Positions 1-6,776 of a stretch of 16,623 bases of DNA are shown here, piece after piece. This stretch comes from Clostridiaceae bacterium (GTDB taxonomy: Bacteria; Bacillota; Clostridia; Saccharofermentanales; Fastidiosipilaceae). A model generated the notes under the pieces. It searched no databases, had not been told where the DNA came from, and was given only the letters and a program-made list of their open reading frames with translations. Each line of letters opens with the position of its first letter. Position 1 is the stretch's first letter. The position numbers and the translations under genes were made by a program. The stretch covers positions 1 to 16,623 of the forward strand of contig JAAYZH010000088.1 in assembly GCA_012514965.1 (NCBI GenBank), read 5' to 3'.

Positions 1-357
1 AGGCAAGCGCTTTTCGATCCGGAAGAACGGAATCATTCAACGATTGAATCGAAGATTATCCGCTTTGGCAATATAGAGATCGACAATGAGGTGTACGAGG
101 TTCGCCGCGGCGGACAGAATATTCACTTAACCTTGAGAGAATTTCAGCTGGTCTCTTTTTTGGCCCAGAATGCCGGACAAGTTTTCTCACGAGAAGAGCT
201 CCTGCAGAAGGTCTGGGATTACGAGTATTACGGCGATGTGCGTACTGTGGATGTCACGGTTCGCCGCACACGCGAGAAATTGGAACCGGATCCAAGCAAT
301 TATCAGTATATCGTTACGAAACGAGGAGTAGGCTACTATTTCAGCAAGAATGTTTAG
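1..357 (+). CDS. walR: Response regulator WalR (YycF/VicR), C-terminal part
   Basis: OmpR/PhoB-family response regulator, of which only the last 118 residues are in the window. The frame is open from base 1, so the in-frame ATG at 91 is internal. The visible part covers the end of the receiver-to-effector linker and the whole winged-helix DNA-binding domain: LTLREF near the start, the recognition-helix region with VRTVDVTVRR, and the beta-hairpin wing VTKRGVGYYF at the end. The VRTVDVTVRR..REK segment and the GVGYY ending match the WalR subgroup closely. WalR directs cell-wall hydrolase and wall-homeostasis genes in Firmicutes. The stop overlaps the start of the kinase gene by 8 nt, and walJ and rlmH lie downstream, as in other wal loci. 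The receiver domain and phospho-acceptor Asp are outside the window. The subgroup call rests on the motif plus the neighbours. Confidence 0.9.
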   Translation, partial: RQALFDPEERNHSTIESKIIRFGNIEIDNEVYEVRRGGQNIHLTLREFQLVSFLAQNAGQVFSREELLQKVWDYEYYGDVRTVDVTVRRTREKLEPDPSNYQYIVTKRGVGYYFSKNV

Positions 358-1981
358 GTCATTTTTTTTATTTCGGCTCGAACTCGGTCAGCTTTATCAG
401 GCTTATGTGACCGAGATGCACCCGCTCCTCATCTTCTTTTTTGGAATGGTGATCGGAGCGTTGTTGTTGTTCATACTGGCTGCCAGTTATCAAGCCAAGC
501 AGACAAGGCTGAAGAATGAAGAACTGGCGAGAATCACGAGTGGCTTTATAAGTGAGCGTTTGCAGACTGAGGCAATTCTCAATGATTTAGAGCTGGGCGT
601 CATGGCTTTTGCCATAGATGGAAGATTGCGGATTATCAACAATTCCATGAGAGAAATGCTTGGTGTGAGCGAAGATCCGCAGACGCTTGCGGACTTTTTG
701 TCCGCTTTTGGCGAACAGAACGGTCTGAAGGCATCGACATTGCTGGGTACAGGCCAAAGCCGGGCCGAACTTAAGATCGGCAACCGCGTGATTCGTCTGC
801 AAATCAGTGAATCTACCGTAAACCAAGGCGGAAAGATCGCTACGGTTGCAGTCGCCCAGGATGTAACACGGGAGCAGGAACAAGAGAAACAACGCAAGGA
901 TTTTGTCGCGAATGTTTCACATGAGCTGAAAACACCTTTGACCATAATCAAAACTTATTCTGAATCACTTCTCGACTGGGGCTTGGTTGAGAAGACCAGT
1001 GACTCGGTTCGCAGCGATCTGCAGCGAATTCTTGATGATGTCAATCGCATGGAGGCTTTGATTAAGGACCTGCTCCTGCTGTCATCTATTGATTCCCGTG
1101 GTAAAGCAATGCATATGGAGGAGGCTGATCTTCCGCTGTTGCTGCGTCAGATTGCTGAACGCTGCCAGCTTCAATCCGAAGAAAAGCAGATAGCGTTGTC
1201 CTGCTATGTCGTGTCAGCGGTTCCGAGCGTGTTCATTGATCGAAGCGCGATGGATAGGGTGTTTATGAACCTCATCCAAAACGCCATCAAGTATTCTGAC
1301 AAGAAAGGTCGCATCGATATCTTTATCTCCAGAATGTGGGATGATGTTGTGGTCAAAGTCAAAGACAACGGACAGGGCATAGACCCTAAATACCAAAAAG
1401 CGATTTTTGAGCGTTTTTATCGAGTGGACAATACCGGATCACGCAAGTACGGCGGGACCGGCTTGGGGCTTTCGATTGCCAAAGAGCTGACCGAGCTTCA
1501 TCATGGGAAAATTTCAGTTCAAAGTATGCCTACCCAGGGGTCTGAATTTTCGGTTACCTTGCCTTCAGCTGCCAAACTCTATCGTCAGGTAATGCTGTCG
1601 CTCGTACAGCAATCGACGAAAACAGGGGAAGACATCTTGTTGAAGCAGGCTGCGGATGAGCTCTTGCAACAGGCCCATGACATGGGTATGAAGGCAGCGA
1701 CTTTACAGGATTTGACTAGAGCAGAACGAGATTCTCTCATGCAGCCTTACCGCATCGACGATGTAGTCAGTGAAGATTCGGCTGAAGATTTCGCGAATGT
1801 ACTGACCGGTGAGAAAGATACACTCGGCGTAACAACAGAGGCCAAAGCCAAAATTATTTCAATGCCGGCACAAAGATCTAAGAATGAGTCGGCGAAAGAA
1901 GCCACGGACAGCGACGAAGTCGCAGAGCAAATGCAAATACCAGACGAAACCATAGGGCCTGTCACGAAAGCCGACGAATAG
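350..1981 (+). CDS. walK: Sensor histidine kinase, WalK/VicK-like
   Basis: Membrane histidine kinase of 543 residues that should phosphorylate the upstream WalR. One hydrophobic segment is visible (about 25-46), followed by a short charged linker, a PAS-like domain (about 72-175), the DHp helix with H-box FVANVSHELKTPLT (His191), and an HATPase_c domain. The ATPase motifs are N-box NLIQNAIKYSD (307-317), G1 DNGQGI (339-344), F-box FERFYR and G2 GGTGLGLS. There is no second membrane helix, no sizeable extracytoplasmic sensor and no room for a HAMP domain. This resembles the single-pass streptococcal VicK more than Bacillus WalK, which has two membrane helices. After the ATPase domain ends near residue 405, about 138 polar residues follow, which is unusual. 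The ATG at 350 overlaps the walR stop, indicating translational coupling. Kinase function is certain; the WalK assignment rests on the neighbours. Confidence 0.88.
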   Translation: MFRSFFLFRLELGQLYQAYVTEMHPLLIFFFGMVIGALLLFILAASYQAKQTRLKNEELARITSGFISERLQTEAILNDLELGVMAFAIDGRLRIINNSMREMLGVSEDPQTLADFLSAFGEQNGLKASTLLGTGQSRAELKIGNRVIRLQISESTVNQGGKIATVAVAQDVTREQEQEKQRKDFVANVSHELKTPLTIIKTYSESLLDWGLVEKTSDSVRSDLQRILDDVNRMEALIKDLLLLSSIDSRGKAMHMEEADLPLLLRQIAERCQLQSEEKQIALSCYVVSAVPSVFIDRSAMDRVFMNLIQNAIKYSDKKGRIDIFISRMWDDVVVKVKDNGQGIDPKYQKAIFERFYRVDNTGSRKYGGTGLGLSIAKELTELHHGKISVQSMPTQGSEFSVTLPSAAKLYRQVMLSLVQQSTKTGEDILLKQAADELLQQAHDMGMKAATLQDLTRAERDSLMQPYRIDDVVSEDSAEDFANVLTGEKDTLGVTTEAKAKIISMPAQRSKNESAKEATDSDEVAEQMQIPDETIGPVTKADE

Positions 1982-2006
1982 TACGAATTTCGGACAGCCT
2001 TTAGGA

Positions 2007-2012
2007 TATAAT
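2007..2012 (+). promoter_or_regulatory. Possible -10 element upstream of murA
   Basis: A perfect TATAAT lies in the 66-nt gap between walK and murA, but there is no convincing -35 hexamer 16-18 nt upstream and no TGN extension. It may give murA some independent transcription, or it may be chance in an AT-rich gap. Low confidence. Confidence 0.3.
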
Positions 2013-2047
2013 CATATTGAATTAGTTAAATTAGGGGGACCACTTAA

Positions 2048-3340
2048 TTGGCCAGTTATTATATAAACGGCGGTAATCCGCTCCATGGAGAAATCACGGT
2101 CAGCGGATCGAAGAATGCGGCTTTAGGCATTATTGCGGCTGCTTGTGTGCTGGACGGCCCATGCGTAATTGAGAACATGCCTCATGTCTCAGATATTGAG
2201 ACGCAGCTTGAGCTTTGCCGTAATTTAGGCGCAAAGGTTGAGGTAGACGCAGACGGTACGGTTCATTTCGATGCTACTTCGATCTACACCCACGAGATTA
2301 CCGATGAGCGCGCCCGGAACATTCGCGCTTCCTACTACTTCTTGGGTGCCTTGCTGGCTCGCTTTGGCAAAGCCCGCAACTACCTGCCCGGCGGCTGCAA
2401 CTTCGGCACCAGGCCGATCGACCTTCACCTCAAGGGCTTCAATGCCATGGGTGCTGCGGCGAACCTGGCTCACGGCTTCATCACGCTCGAGGCAGATGAC
2501 TTCCATGGTGAGCATATTTTCCTGGACAAAGTAAGTGTCGGCGCCACGATGAATCTCATGATCGCCGCGTCGAAGGCCAAAGGCCGCACTACGATTGAGA
2601 ACGCAGCTCGCGAACCTCATATCGTCGATGTTGCGAACTTCCTGAACTCCATGGGCGCCAAGATCCGCGGAGCCGGTACGGATGTTATTCGTATTGAAGG
2701 ACGAGAAGTCCTGCCCGCCGGATCCACCTATGCCATTATTCCCGATCAGATCGAGGCAGGCACCTACATGATCGCTGCAGCGGCTACACGCGGGGATGTC
2801 ACGGTTCGCAATTTGATTCCCAAGCACATGGAACCGCTCTCGGCAAAAATGGACGAAATCGGCGTGCACATGGAGACGGGTGATGACTGGATTCGTGTCT
2901 GGACGGAACCGGGTCAGGAACTGTCTGCTACTTCTTTCCGTACCATGGCATACCCGGGTTTCCCGACAGATCTTCAGCCACAGGCTGTTGTATTGCTTTG
3001 TACTTGCACAGGCATGAGCAAAATGTACGAGGATGTATGGGCTAGCCGTTTCCAGTACGTGGATGACCTCAAACAGATGGGCGCCGACATCACGGTTGCT
3101 GACAGGGTCGCCCTGATTCAGGGCCCACGCTCTTTAACAGGGGCGATGGTCCAGGCCAGGGATCTGCGCGCAGGCGCTGCCATGGTTTTGGCCGGCTTAG
3201 CGGCTACGGGTATGACGGAAGTCTTCGACATTCATTCCCTGGAGCGCGGCTACGAAGACCTGATCTTGAAGCTTCGCAGTATCGGAGCCGACATCCGCAA
3301 GAGCTCAGACGTCTACGAAAACGCCGAAAGAGAGCTCTGA
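2048..3340 (+). CDS. murA: UDP-N-acetylglucosamine 1-carboxyvinyltransferase MurA
   Basis: Cytoplasmic enzyme that transfers enolpyruvate from PEP to UDP-GlcNAc, the first committed step of peptidoglycan synthesis and the fosfomycin target. The 430-residue length is normal for the family. SKNAALG at 21-27 contains the conserved Lys22. The catalytic loop is LPGGCNFGTRPIDLH with Cys117, the form in which the fosfomycin-reactive Cys is retained. Asp309 in FPTDLQPQ fits the catalytic base. The start is a TTG at 2048, supported by AGGGGG at 2033-2038 (9 nt spacing) and by MASYYINGGNPLHG matching the usual N-terminus. It sits between the WalRK-type genes and walJ, with only 2 nt before walJ, so it is probably co-transcribed with them. 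Firmicutes often have two MurA paralogues. The LPGGC form suggests the MurZ/MurA2 side, but that is tentative. Confidence 0.96.
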   Translation: MASYYINGGNPLHGEITVSGSKNAALGIIAAACVLDGPCVIENMPHVSDIETQLELCRNLGAKVEVDADGTVHFDATSIYTHEITDERARNIRASYYFLGALLARFGKARNYLPGGCNFGTRPIDLHLKGFNAMGAAANLAHGFITLEADDFHGEHIFLDKVSVGATMNLMIAASKAKGRTTIENAAREPHIVDVANFLNSMGAKIRGAGTDVIRIEGREVLPAGSTYAIIPDQIEAGTYMIAAAATRGDVTVRNLIPKHMEPLSAKMDEIGVHMETGDDWIRVWTEPGQELSATSFRTMAYPGFPTDLQPQAVVLLCTCTGMSKMYEDVWASRFQYVDDLKQMGADITVADRVALIQGPRSLTGAMVQARDLRAGAAMVLAGLAATGMTEVFDIHSLERGYEDLILKLRSIGADIRKSSDVYENAEREL

Positions 3341-3342
3341 TT

Positions 3343-4143
3343 ATGTCCATTCGAGCCAGAGCTTGTACGCTTGTCAGCGGCAGTTCCGGTAACAGCATCT
3401 TCATCGAAAATGCCGATACCAGAATTCTTGTAGATGCGGGTGTTTCGGCCAAAATGCTGGAAATGGCCATGAACGGTCAAGGAATTGACCCGGCCACGTT
3501 GAGTGGTATTTTGGTGACGCATGAGCACTCGGATCATATTTCAGGGCTTTCTGTTTTGGCGCGCCGCTACAAACTGCCTGTTTTTACGACACAGAAGACG
3601 TTCGCCGCTGCCAAAGGCAGACTGGGCTTTGCCGAAAAGATTGATGTGCGCTTCATCGCTCCGGATGTGAGCTTTGAGATCGGCAGTATGGCTTTTCGGC
3701 CTTTTCGCACCCCGCATGACGCGGCAGAATCTATGGGTTTTCGAATCGATACCGGTTACGGCGTGATCTCTGTTGCTTCTGACATCGGTACCTGGACCGA
3801 AACTATCGCGGAGTCGGTGAGTGGCAGCAACCTGGTGTTCATCGAGGCGAATTACGATCCTGACATGCTGTGGTTTGGCCCCTATCCCTGGCCGCTCAAG
3901 AAGCGCATCGATTCCGAGCATGGTCACTTATCGAATGGTGATTGCGGGACGGCGATCGGTCGTCTCATTCATGAAGGCTCGACTCGTTTTGTCCTGATCC
4001 ACTTAAGCAAGGAGAACAATCGCCCTGATTTGGCCTACAACAACATTGAAGCTCTACTGGCTGCTGAGGGGGCTCGCAGCGGCAGCGACTACACCATGCT
4101 CACCGCACCTCGTTACACGCCGAGCTGCTGGCAGCTGTTATAA
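3343..4143 (+). CDS. walJ: Metallo-beta-lactamase-fold hydrolase WalJ (YycJ/VicX)
   Basis: MBL-fold protein of 266 residues belonging to the family encoded beside WalRK in Firmicutes. The opening CTLVSGSSGNS is characteristic of the WalJ/VicX group. The metal-binding signature THEHSDH (His60, His62, Asp64, His65) is intact, and further likely ligands are His125, Asp147 in ASDIG and His220. The family has been linked to cell-wall homeostasis and to coordination of division with replication. Its substrate is not settled, and a nuclease-type activity is suggested by the fold. The ATG at 3343 lies 2 nt after the murA stop, with a purine-rich GAAAGAGAG upstream. The protein appears full length, with no signal peptide or membrane segment. 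Confidence 0.93.
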   Translation: MSIRARACTLVSGSSGNSIFIENADTRILVDAGVSAKMLEMAMNGQGIDPATLSGILVTHEHSDHISGLSVLARRYKLPVFTTQKTFAAAKGRLGFAEKIDVRFIAPDVSFEIGSMAFRPFRTPHDAAESMGFRIDTGYGVISVASDIGTWTETIAESVSGSNLVFIEANYDPDMLWFGPYPWPLKKRIDSEHGHLSNGDCGTAIGRLIHEGSTRFVLIHLSKENNRPDLAYNNIEALLAAEGARSGSDYTMLTAPRYTPSCWQLL

Positions 4144-4155
4144 AAGGGAGTATTC

Positions 4156-4620
4156 TTGCAGGTTAAACTAATTGTCGCCGGAAAAGTCAAGGAAGCCTGG
4201 CTGCGCGCGGGTATCGCAGAATACAGCAAGCGTGTGCAGCCTTATGTACGCTTGGAGATTATTGAGGTCAAAGACGCGCCTGATGAGTTACCCGAAGAAC
4301 GCGCGAAGGCGGAAGAAGGCGCAAGGCTTCTGGCCCAAGTGAAACCGGGGTCCTTGACAGTAGCTCTGGATCTGGCTGGCGAAGAAATGGATTCGCCCAC
4401 GTTCGCCGGACGTTTCGCGAAGTGGATGGAAGAGGGCGGGGCCCAGGTGAATTTCCTGATCGCAGGCTCGCGCGGTTTTAGCGAAGACGTACTGAAACAG
4501 TGCCAGGCCAGACTCTGCATGGGTCGGATGACCTATCCGCACCAGCTGGCCAGACTGATTTTCCTGGAGCAACTGTACAGGGCGTGCAAAATCTTGCGCA
4601 ACGAAAAATACCACAAGTAA
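4156..4620 (+). CDS. rlmH: 23S rRNA (pseudouridine1915-N3)-methyltransferase RlmH
   Basis: SPOUT-class methyltransferase of 154 residues that methylates pseudouridine 1915 in helix 69 of 23S rRNA on assembled 70S ribosomes. The N-terminus MQVKLIVAGKVKEAW and the C-terminal knot TYPHQLARLIFLEQLYRA followed by ILRNEKYHK are diagnostic. The start is a TTG at 4156, backed by AAAGGGAG immediately upstream. It is the last gene before a terminator, and the wal-locus/rlmH link is common in Firmicutes. The SAM-loop region reads LIAGSRGFS where family members usually have a GGAYG-like segment, and CMGRMT stands where SLS.MT is usual. These are modest departures that need not abolish function. Confidence 0.95.
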   Translation: MQVKLIVAGKVKEAWLRAGIAEYSKRVQPYVRLEIIEVKDAPDELPEERAKAEEGARLLAQVKPGSLTVALDLAGEEMDSPTFAGRFAKWMEEGGAQVNFLIAGSRGFSEDVLKQCQARLCMGRMTYPHQLARLIFLEQLYRACKILRNEKYHK

Positions 4621-4645
4621 GCATATCGAAAAATAGAATCAATCA

Positions 4646-4672
4646 GCGAGCAGATAGGCTCGCGTTTTTTTA
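4646..4672 (+). terminator. Intrinsic terminator after rlmH
   Basis: A perfect 6-bp GC-rich stem (GCGAGC at 4646-4651, GCTCGC at 4658-4663) with a 6-nt loop is followed after one G by seven T residues. It lies 25 nt past the rlmH stop and separates the wal/rlmH group from the histidine operon. Confidence 0.88.
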
Positions 4673-4701
4673 TTTGTGAACATCCTCATGCTTGACGAGG
4701 A

Positions 4702-4781
4702 CACTGAAAAAGTCGAGTTAATCATGGTAACTTTTCAGGTTGGAAGCGGCAAATGTTGCCATTCAAACGACTTTTTCAGTG
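4702..4781. repeat. 80-nt element bounded by 14-bp perfect inverted repeats
   Basis: CACTGAAAAAGTCG at 4702-4715 is the exact reverse complement of 4768-4781, with a 52-nt spacer. The left arm (CTGAAAA, 4704-4710) can also pair with TTTTCAG at 4732-4738, and AGTTA (4716-4720) with TAACT (4728-4732), so two exclusive folds exist. There is no coding capacity and no clear target-site duplication. It sits between the rlmH terminator and the hisZ promoter. It could be a miniature inverted-repeat element or insertion-sequence scar; origin unknown. Confidence 0.7.
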
Positions 4782-4790
4782 GCTTCACAC

Positions 4791-4819
4791 TTGACAGCTA
4801 GAAGCAAAATCGTCATAAT
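4791..4819 (+). promoter_or_regulatory. Sigma-A promoter of the his operon
   Basis: A perfect TTGACA (4791-4796), a 17-nt spacer and CATAAT (4814-4819) predict transcription from about 4826, leaving a leader of roughly 120 nt before hisZ. It begins just 10 nt after the inverted-repeat element. I see no T-box antiterminator motif, His-rich leader peptide or terminator between this promoter and hisZ. The leader holds only tiny chance frames, so the mode of histidine control is not visible here. Confidence 0.82.
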
Positions 4820-4946
4820 CTTCCCCATGCACTTTAGCTAGATAAAGAGATAAAGGGATGAAGTAAAGAAGATGCAGTTCGCACAGTCCCTACGGATACG
4901 CTAAAATAATTTTTAAGCATAAAAGCACAAGAGAGTGAGCAGAACG

Positions 4947-6122
4947 ATGGAGTGGAAATATTTTACAGCAGAGGGGATGCGGGATCATTTGCCGGCTGAC
5001 ACTTATGCCAGACGTCAGACCGAGATCAGGCTGCGGGAACTGTTTTGGACCTGGGGTTACGCGGAGGTGGAGACACCGGAGATTGAGTTTGCGGATGTCT
5101 ATCTGCACGAGCGTTTCGTGAAGCAGGAAGCGTTGTATAAGTTTTCGGACCCGCAAGGACGTCTCTTGGCGCTGCGCTATGACAATACGGTGCCCTTAGC
5201 CAGGCTTGCCGCCACTTCCGGGCGCAATCTTTCCTTGCCTCTCCGCCTCTCCTATATCGGAACGATGTTCCGGGCCAATGAGCCCGGCGGTGCGCGCAAT
5301 CATCAGTTTGAGCAGGCGGGCGTTGAATTTATGGGCCTATCGGATTTGGCCGCGGATGGGGAAGTACTGGCCTTAGCGATCACGACGCTGCAGGAGATGG
5401 GTTTGCGCGATTTCCAGATTTCCCTGAACCAGACCGGCTTCTACAAGGCGCTGGTCGATGAGTTTCAGCTGGACGAGAATCTTGCCGGCACCTTGCCGAA
5501 GATCATCGATGGTAAGGAATTTGTTTTGCTCGACAGTATTCTGAGCTCCGCCAATCTGCCCAGCCGTTTGACCTCAATTCTGGAGACCATGATGGAGACG
5601 ACCGGTTCTTACGAGGTACTGGCGGCAGTTCGCCCTTTGACCGAGAACCAGGAAGCTTTGTCAGCCTTGGCTGATCTTCAGGGGATCCTCGATTACCTCA
5701 AGGCTGCAGGCCTCGAGGAATATGTGTCTATCGATCTGGGACTCTTGAAGAACCTCAGCTACTACACCGGAACGATTTTCCGCGGTTATGTACCCGGGGC
5801 AGGGCAGCCGCTCTTGTCCGGCGGCCGCTATGACAAGCTTTGCGCTGCTTTTGGCCGTGACCTGCCCGCTACCGGTTTCTCCCTGGATCTGGACCTCCTG
5901 AGCCTATCACTCAAGGCCGCCGGGCTCCTGCCTAGCGACGCTCGTAACAGCGAGGTATTGGTCTACAGCCCCGCACAGAGAGCCGCAGCGCTGCGTGAAG
6001 CAGCCCGCAGACGGGAGAATGGTACACAAGTTCGCCTGGTCGAGAGCAGCAGCGACCCGCTTACGCATGAGGCGGAGGAGGGTGTCACCTACGTCTATAT
6101 CGCTGAGGAGAAGAATATATGA
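4947..6122 (+). CDS. hisZ: ATP phosphoribosyltransferase regulatory subunit HisZ
   Basis: Paralogue of histidyl-tRNA synthetase that partners short-form HisG to form the first enzyme of histidine synthesis and to confer feedback control. Class II synthetase-like features are present: GMRDHLP near the start (10-16), the motif-2-like FRANEPGGARNHQFEQAGVE (108-127), LKNLSYYTGTIF (267-278) and SGGRYDKL (291-298). The protein lacks the C-terminal anticodon-binding domain of a true HisS, and the HisS GLDYYT-type histidine loop is replaced by NLSYYTG, both typical of HisZ. I choose ATG 4947 because GAGAGTGAG at 4931-4939 is well placed and MEWKYFTAEGMRD fits the family. A GTG at 4935 would add 4 residues with a poorer binding site. 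First gene of the operon, overlapping hisG by 4 nt (ATGA). 391 residues. Confidence 0.93.
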   Translation: MEWKYFTAEGMRDHLPADTYARRQTEIRLRELFWTWGYAEVETPEIEFADVYLHERFVKQEALYKFSDPQGRLLALRYDNTVPLARLAATSGRNLSLPLRLSYIGTMFRANEPGGARNHQFEQAGVEFMGLSDLAADGEVLALAITTLQEMGLRDFQISLNQTGFYKALVDEFQLDENLAGTLPKIIDGKEFVLLDSILSSANLPSRLTSILETMMETTGSYEVLAAVRPLTENQEALSALADLQGILDYLKAAGLEEYVSIDLGLLKNLSYYTGTIFRGYVPGAGQPLLSGGRYDKLCAAFGRDLPATGFSLDLDLLSLSLKAAGLLPSDARNSEVLVYSPAQRAAALREAARRRENGTQVRLVESSSDPLTHEAEEGVTYVYIAEEKNI

Positions 6123-6775
6123 AGTCTATAACCATTGCTTTGGCCAAAGGACGACTGGCCGATAAAGCCACTGAATTGCTTACACAAGCCGGCTACGATT
6201 GCCGTGTCTTGCAGGAAGACAGCCGCAAACTCATTTTCACGAACGGGGACGGCAGCCTGCGCTTCATCATGGCCAAACCCGCCGATGTGCCTACCTACGT
6301 CGAATCGGGTGTCGCGGATGTAGGCGTCGCGGGCAAAGATACACTGCTTGAAGACAACCGCAATCTCTTTGAAGTCCTGGATTTGGGCTTTGGAGCCTGC
6401 AGGCTGGCTGTGTGCGGACCGATCGGCTTTGACCTCGACGACTACTCGCGCGGCAAGCTCCGGGTAGCTACGAAGTATCCCAACGTCAGCCGCCGCTACT
6501 TCGCCGCGGAAAAGCATGAGGCGGTTGAAATCATCAAACTGAATGGATCGATAGAGCTGGCCCCGTTGGTGGGCTTAAGCGATGTCATTGTCGATATTGT
6601 CGAAAGCGGACGTACGCTGAAAGAGAACAAGCTAGATGTACTGGAGACGGTTGCCGCCTGCAGTGCCAGAATGGTTGTGAATCAAGCCAGCATGAAACTC
6701 AAGGCAGAAGAAATCAGCACGTTGATCCGCCGTTTGCGCCGCGTGCTCGGACAGGACAAAGAGCGGGGGGTGTAG
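6119..6775 (+). CDS. hisG: ATP phosphoribosyltransferase, short form HisG
   Basis: Catalytic subunit that condenses ATP with PRPP to phosphoribosyl-ATP, the entry step to histidine. At 218 residues it is the short form without the C-terminal ACT-like regulatory domain, which agrees with hisZ directly upstream. Visible motifs are ITIALAKGRL at the N-terminus, GVADVGVAGKD in the substrate region (64-74) and the PRPP-binding loop DVIVDIVESGRTLKEN (155-170). It starts within the hisZ stop (ATGA) and ends 1 nt before hisD, so translation is coupled on both sides. Confidence 0.97.
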   Translation: MKSITIALAKGRLADKATELLTQAGYDCRVLQEDSRKLIFTNGDGSLRFIMAKPADVPTYVESGVADVGVAGKDTLLEDNRNLFEVLDLGFGACRLAVCGPIGFDLDDYSRGKLRVATKYPNVSRRYFAAEKHEAVEIIKLNGSIELAPLVGLSDVIVDIVESGRTLKENKLDVLETVAACSARMVVNQASMKLKAEEISTLIRRLRRVLGQDKERGV

Positions 6776-6776
6776 A

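Noticed and set aside
4872..4904. Ten-codon frame (MQFAQSLRIR) in the his leader as a leader peptide
   Set aside because: It contains no His codons and no attenuator hairpin follows.
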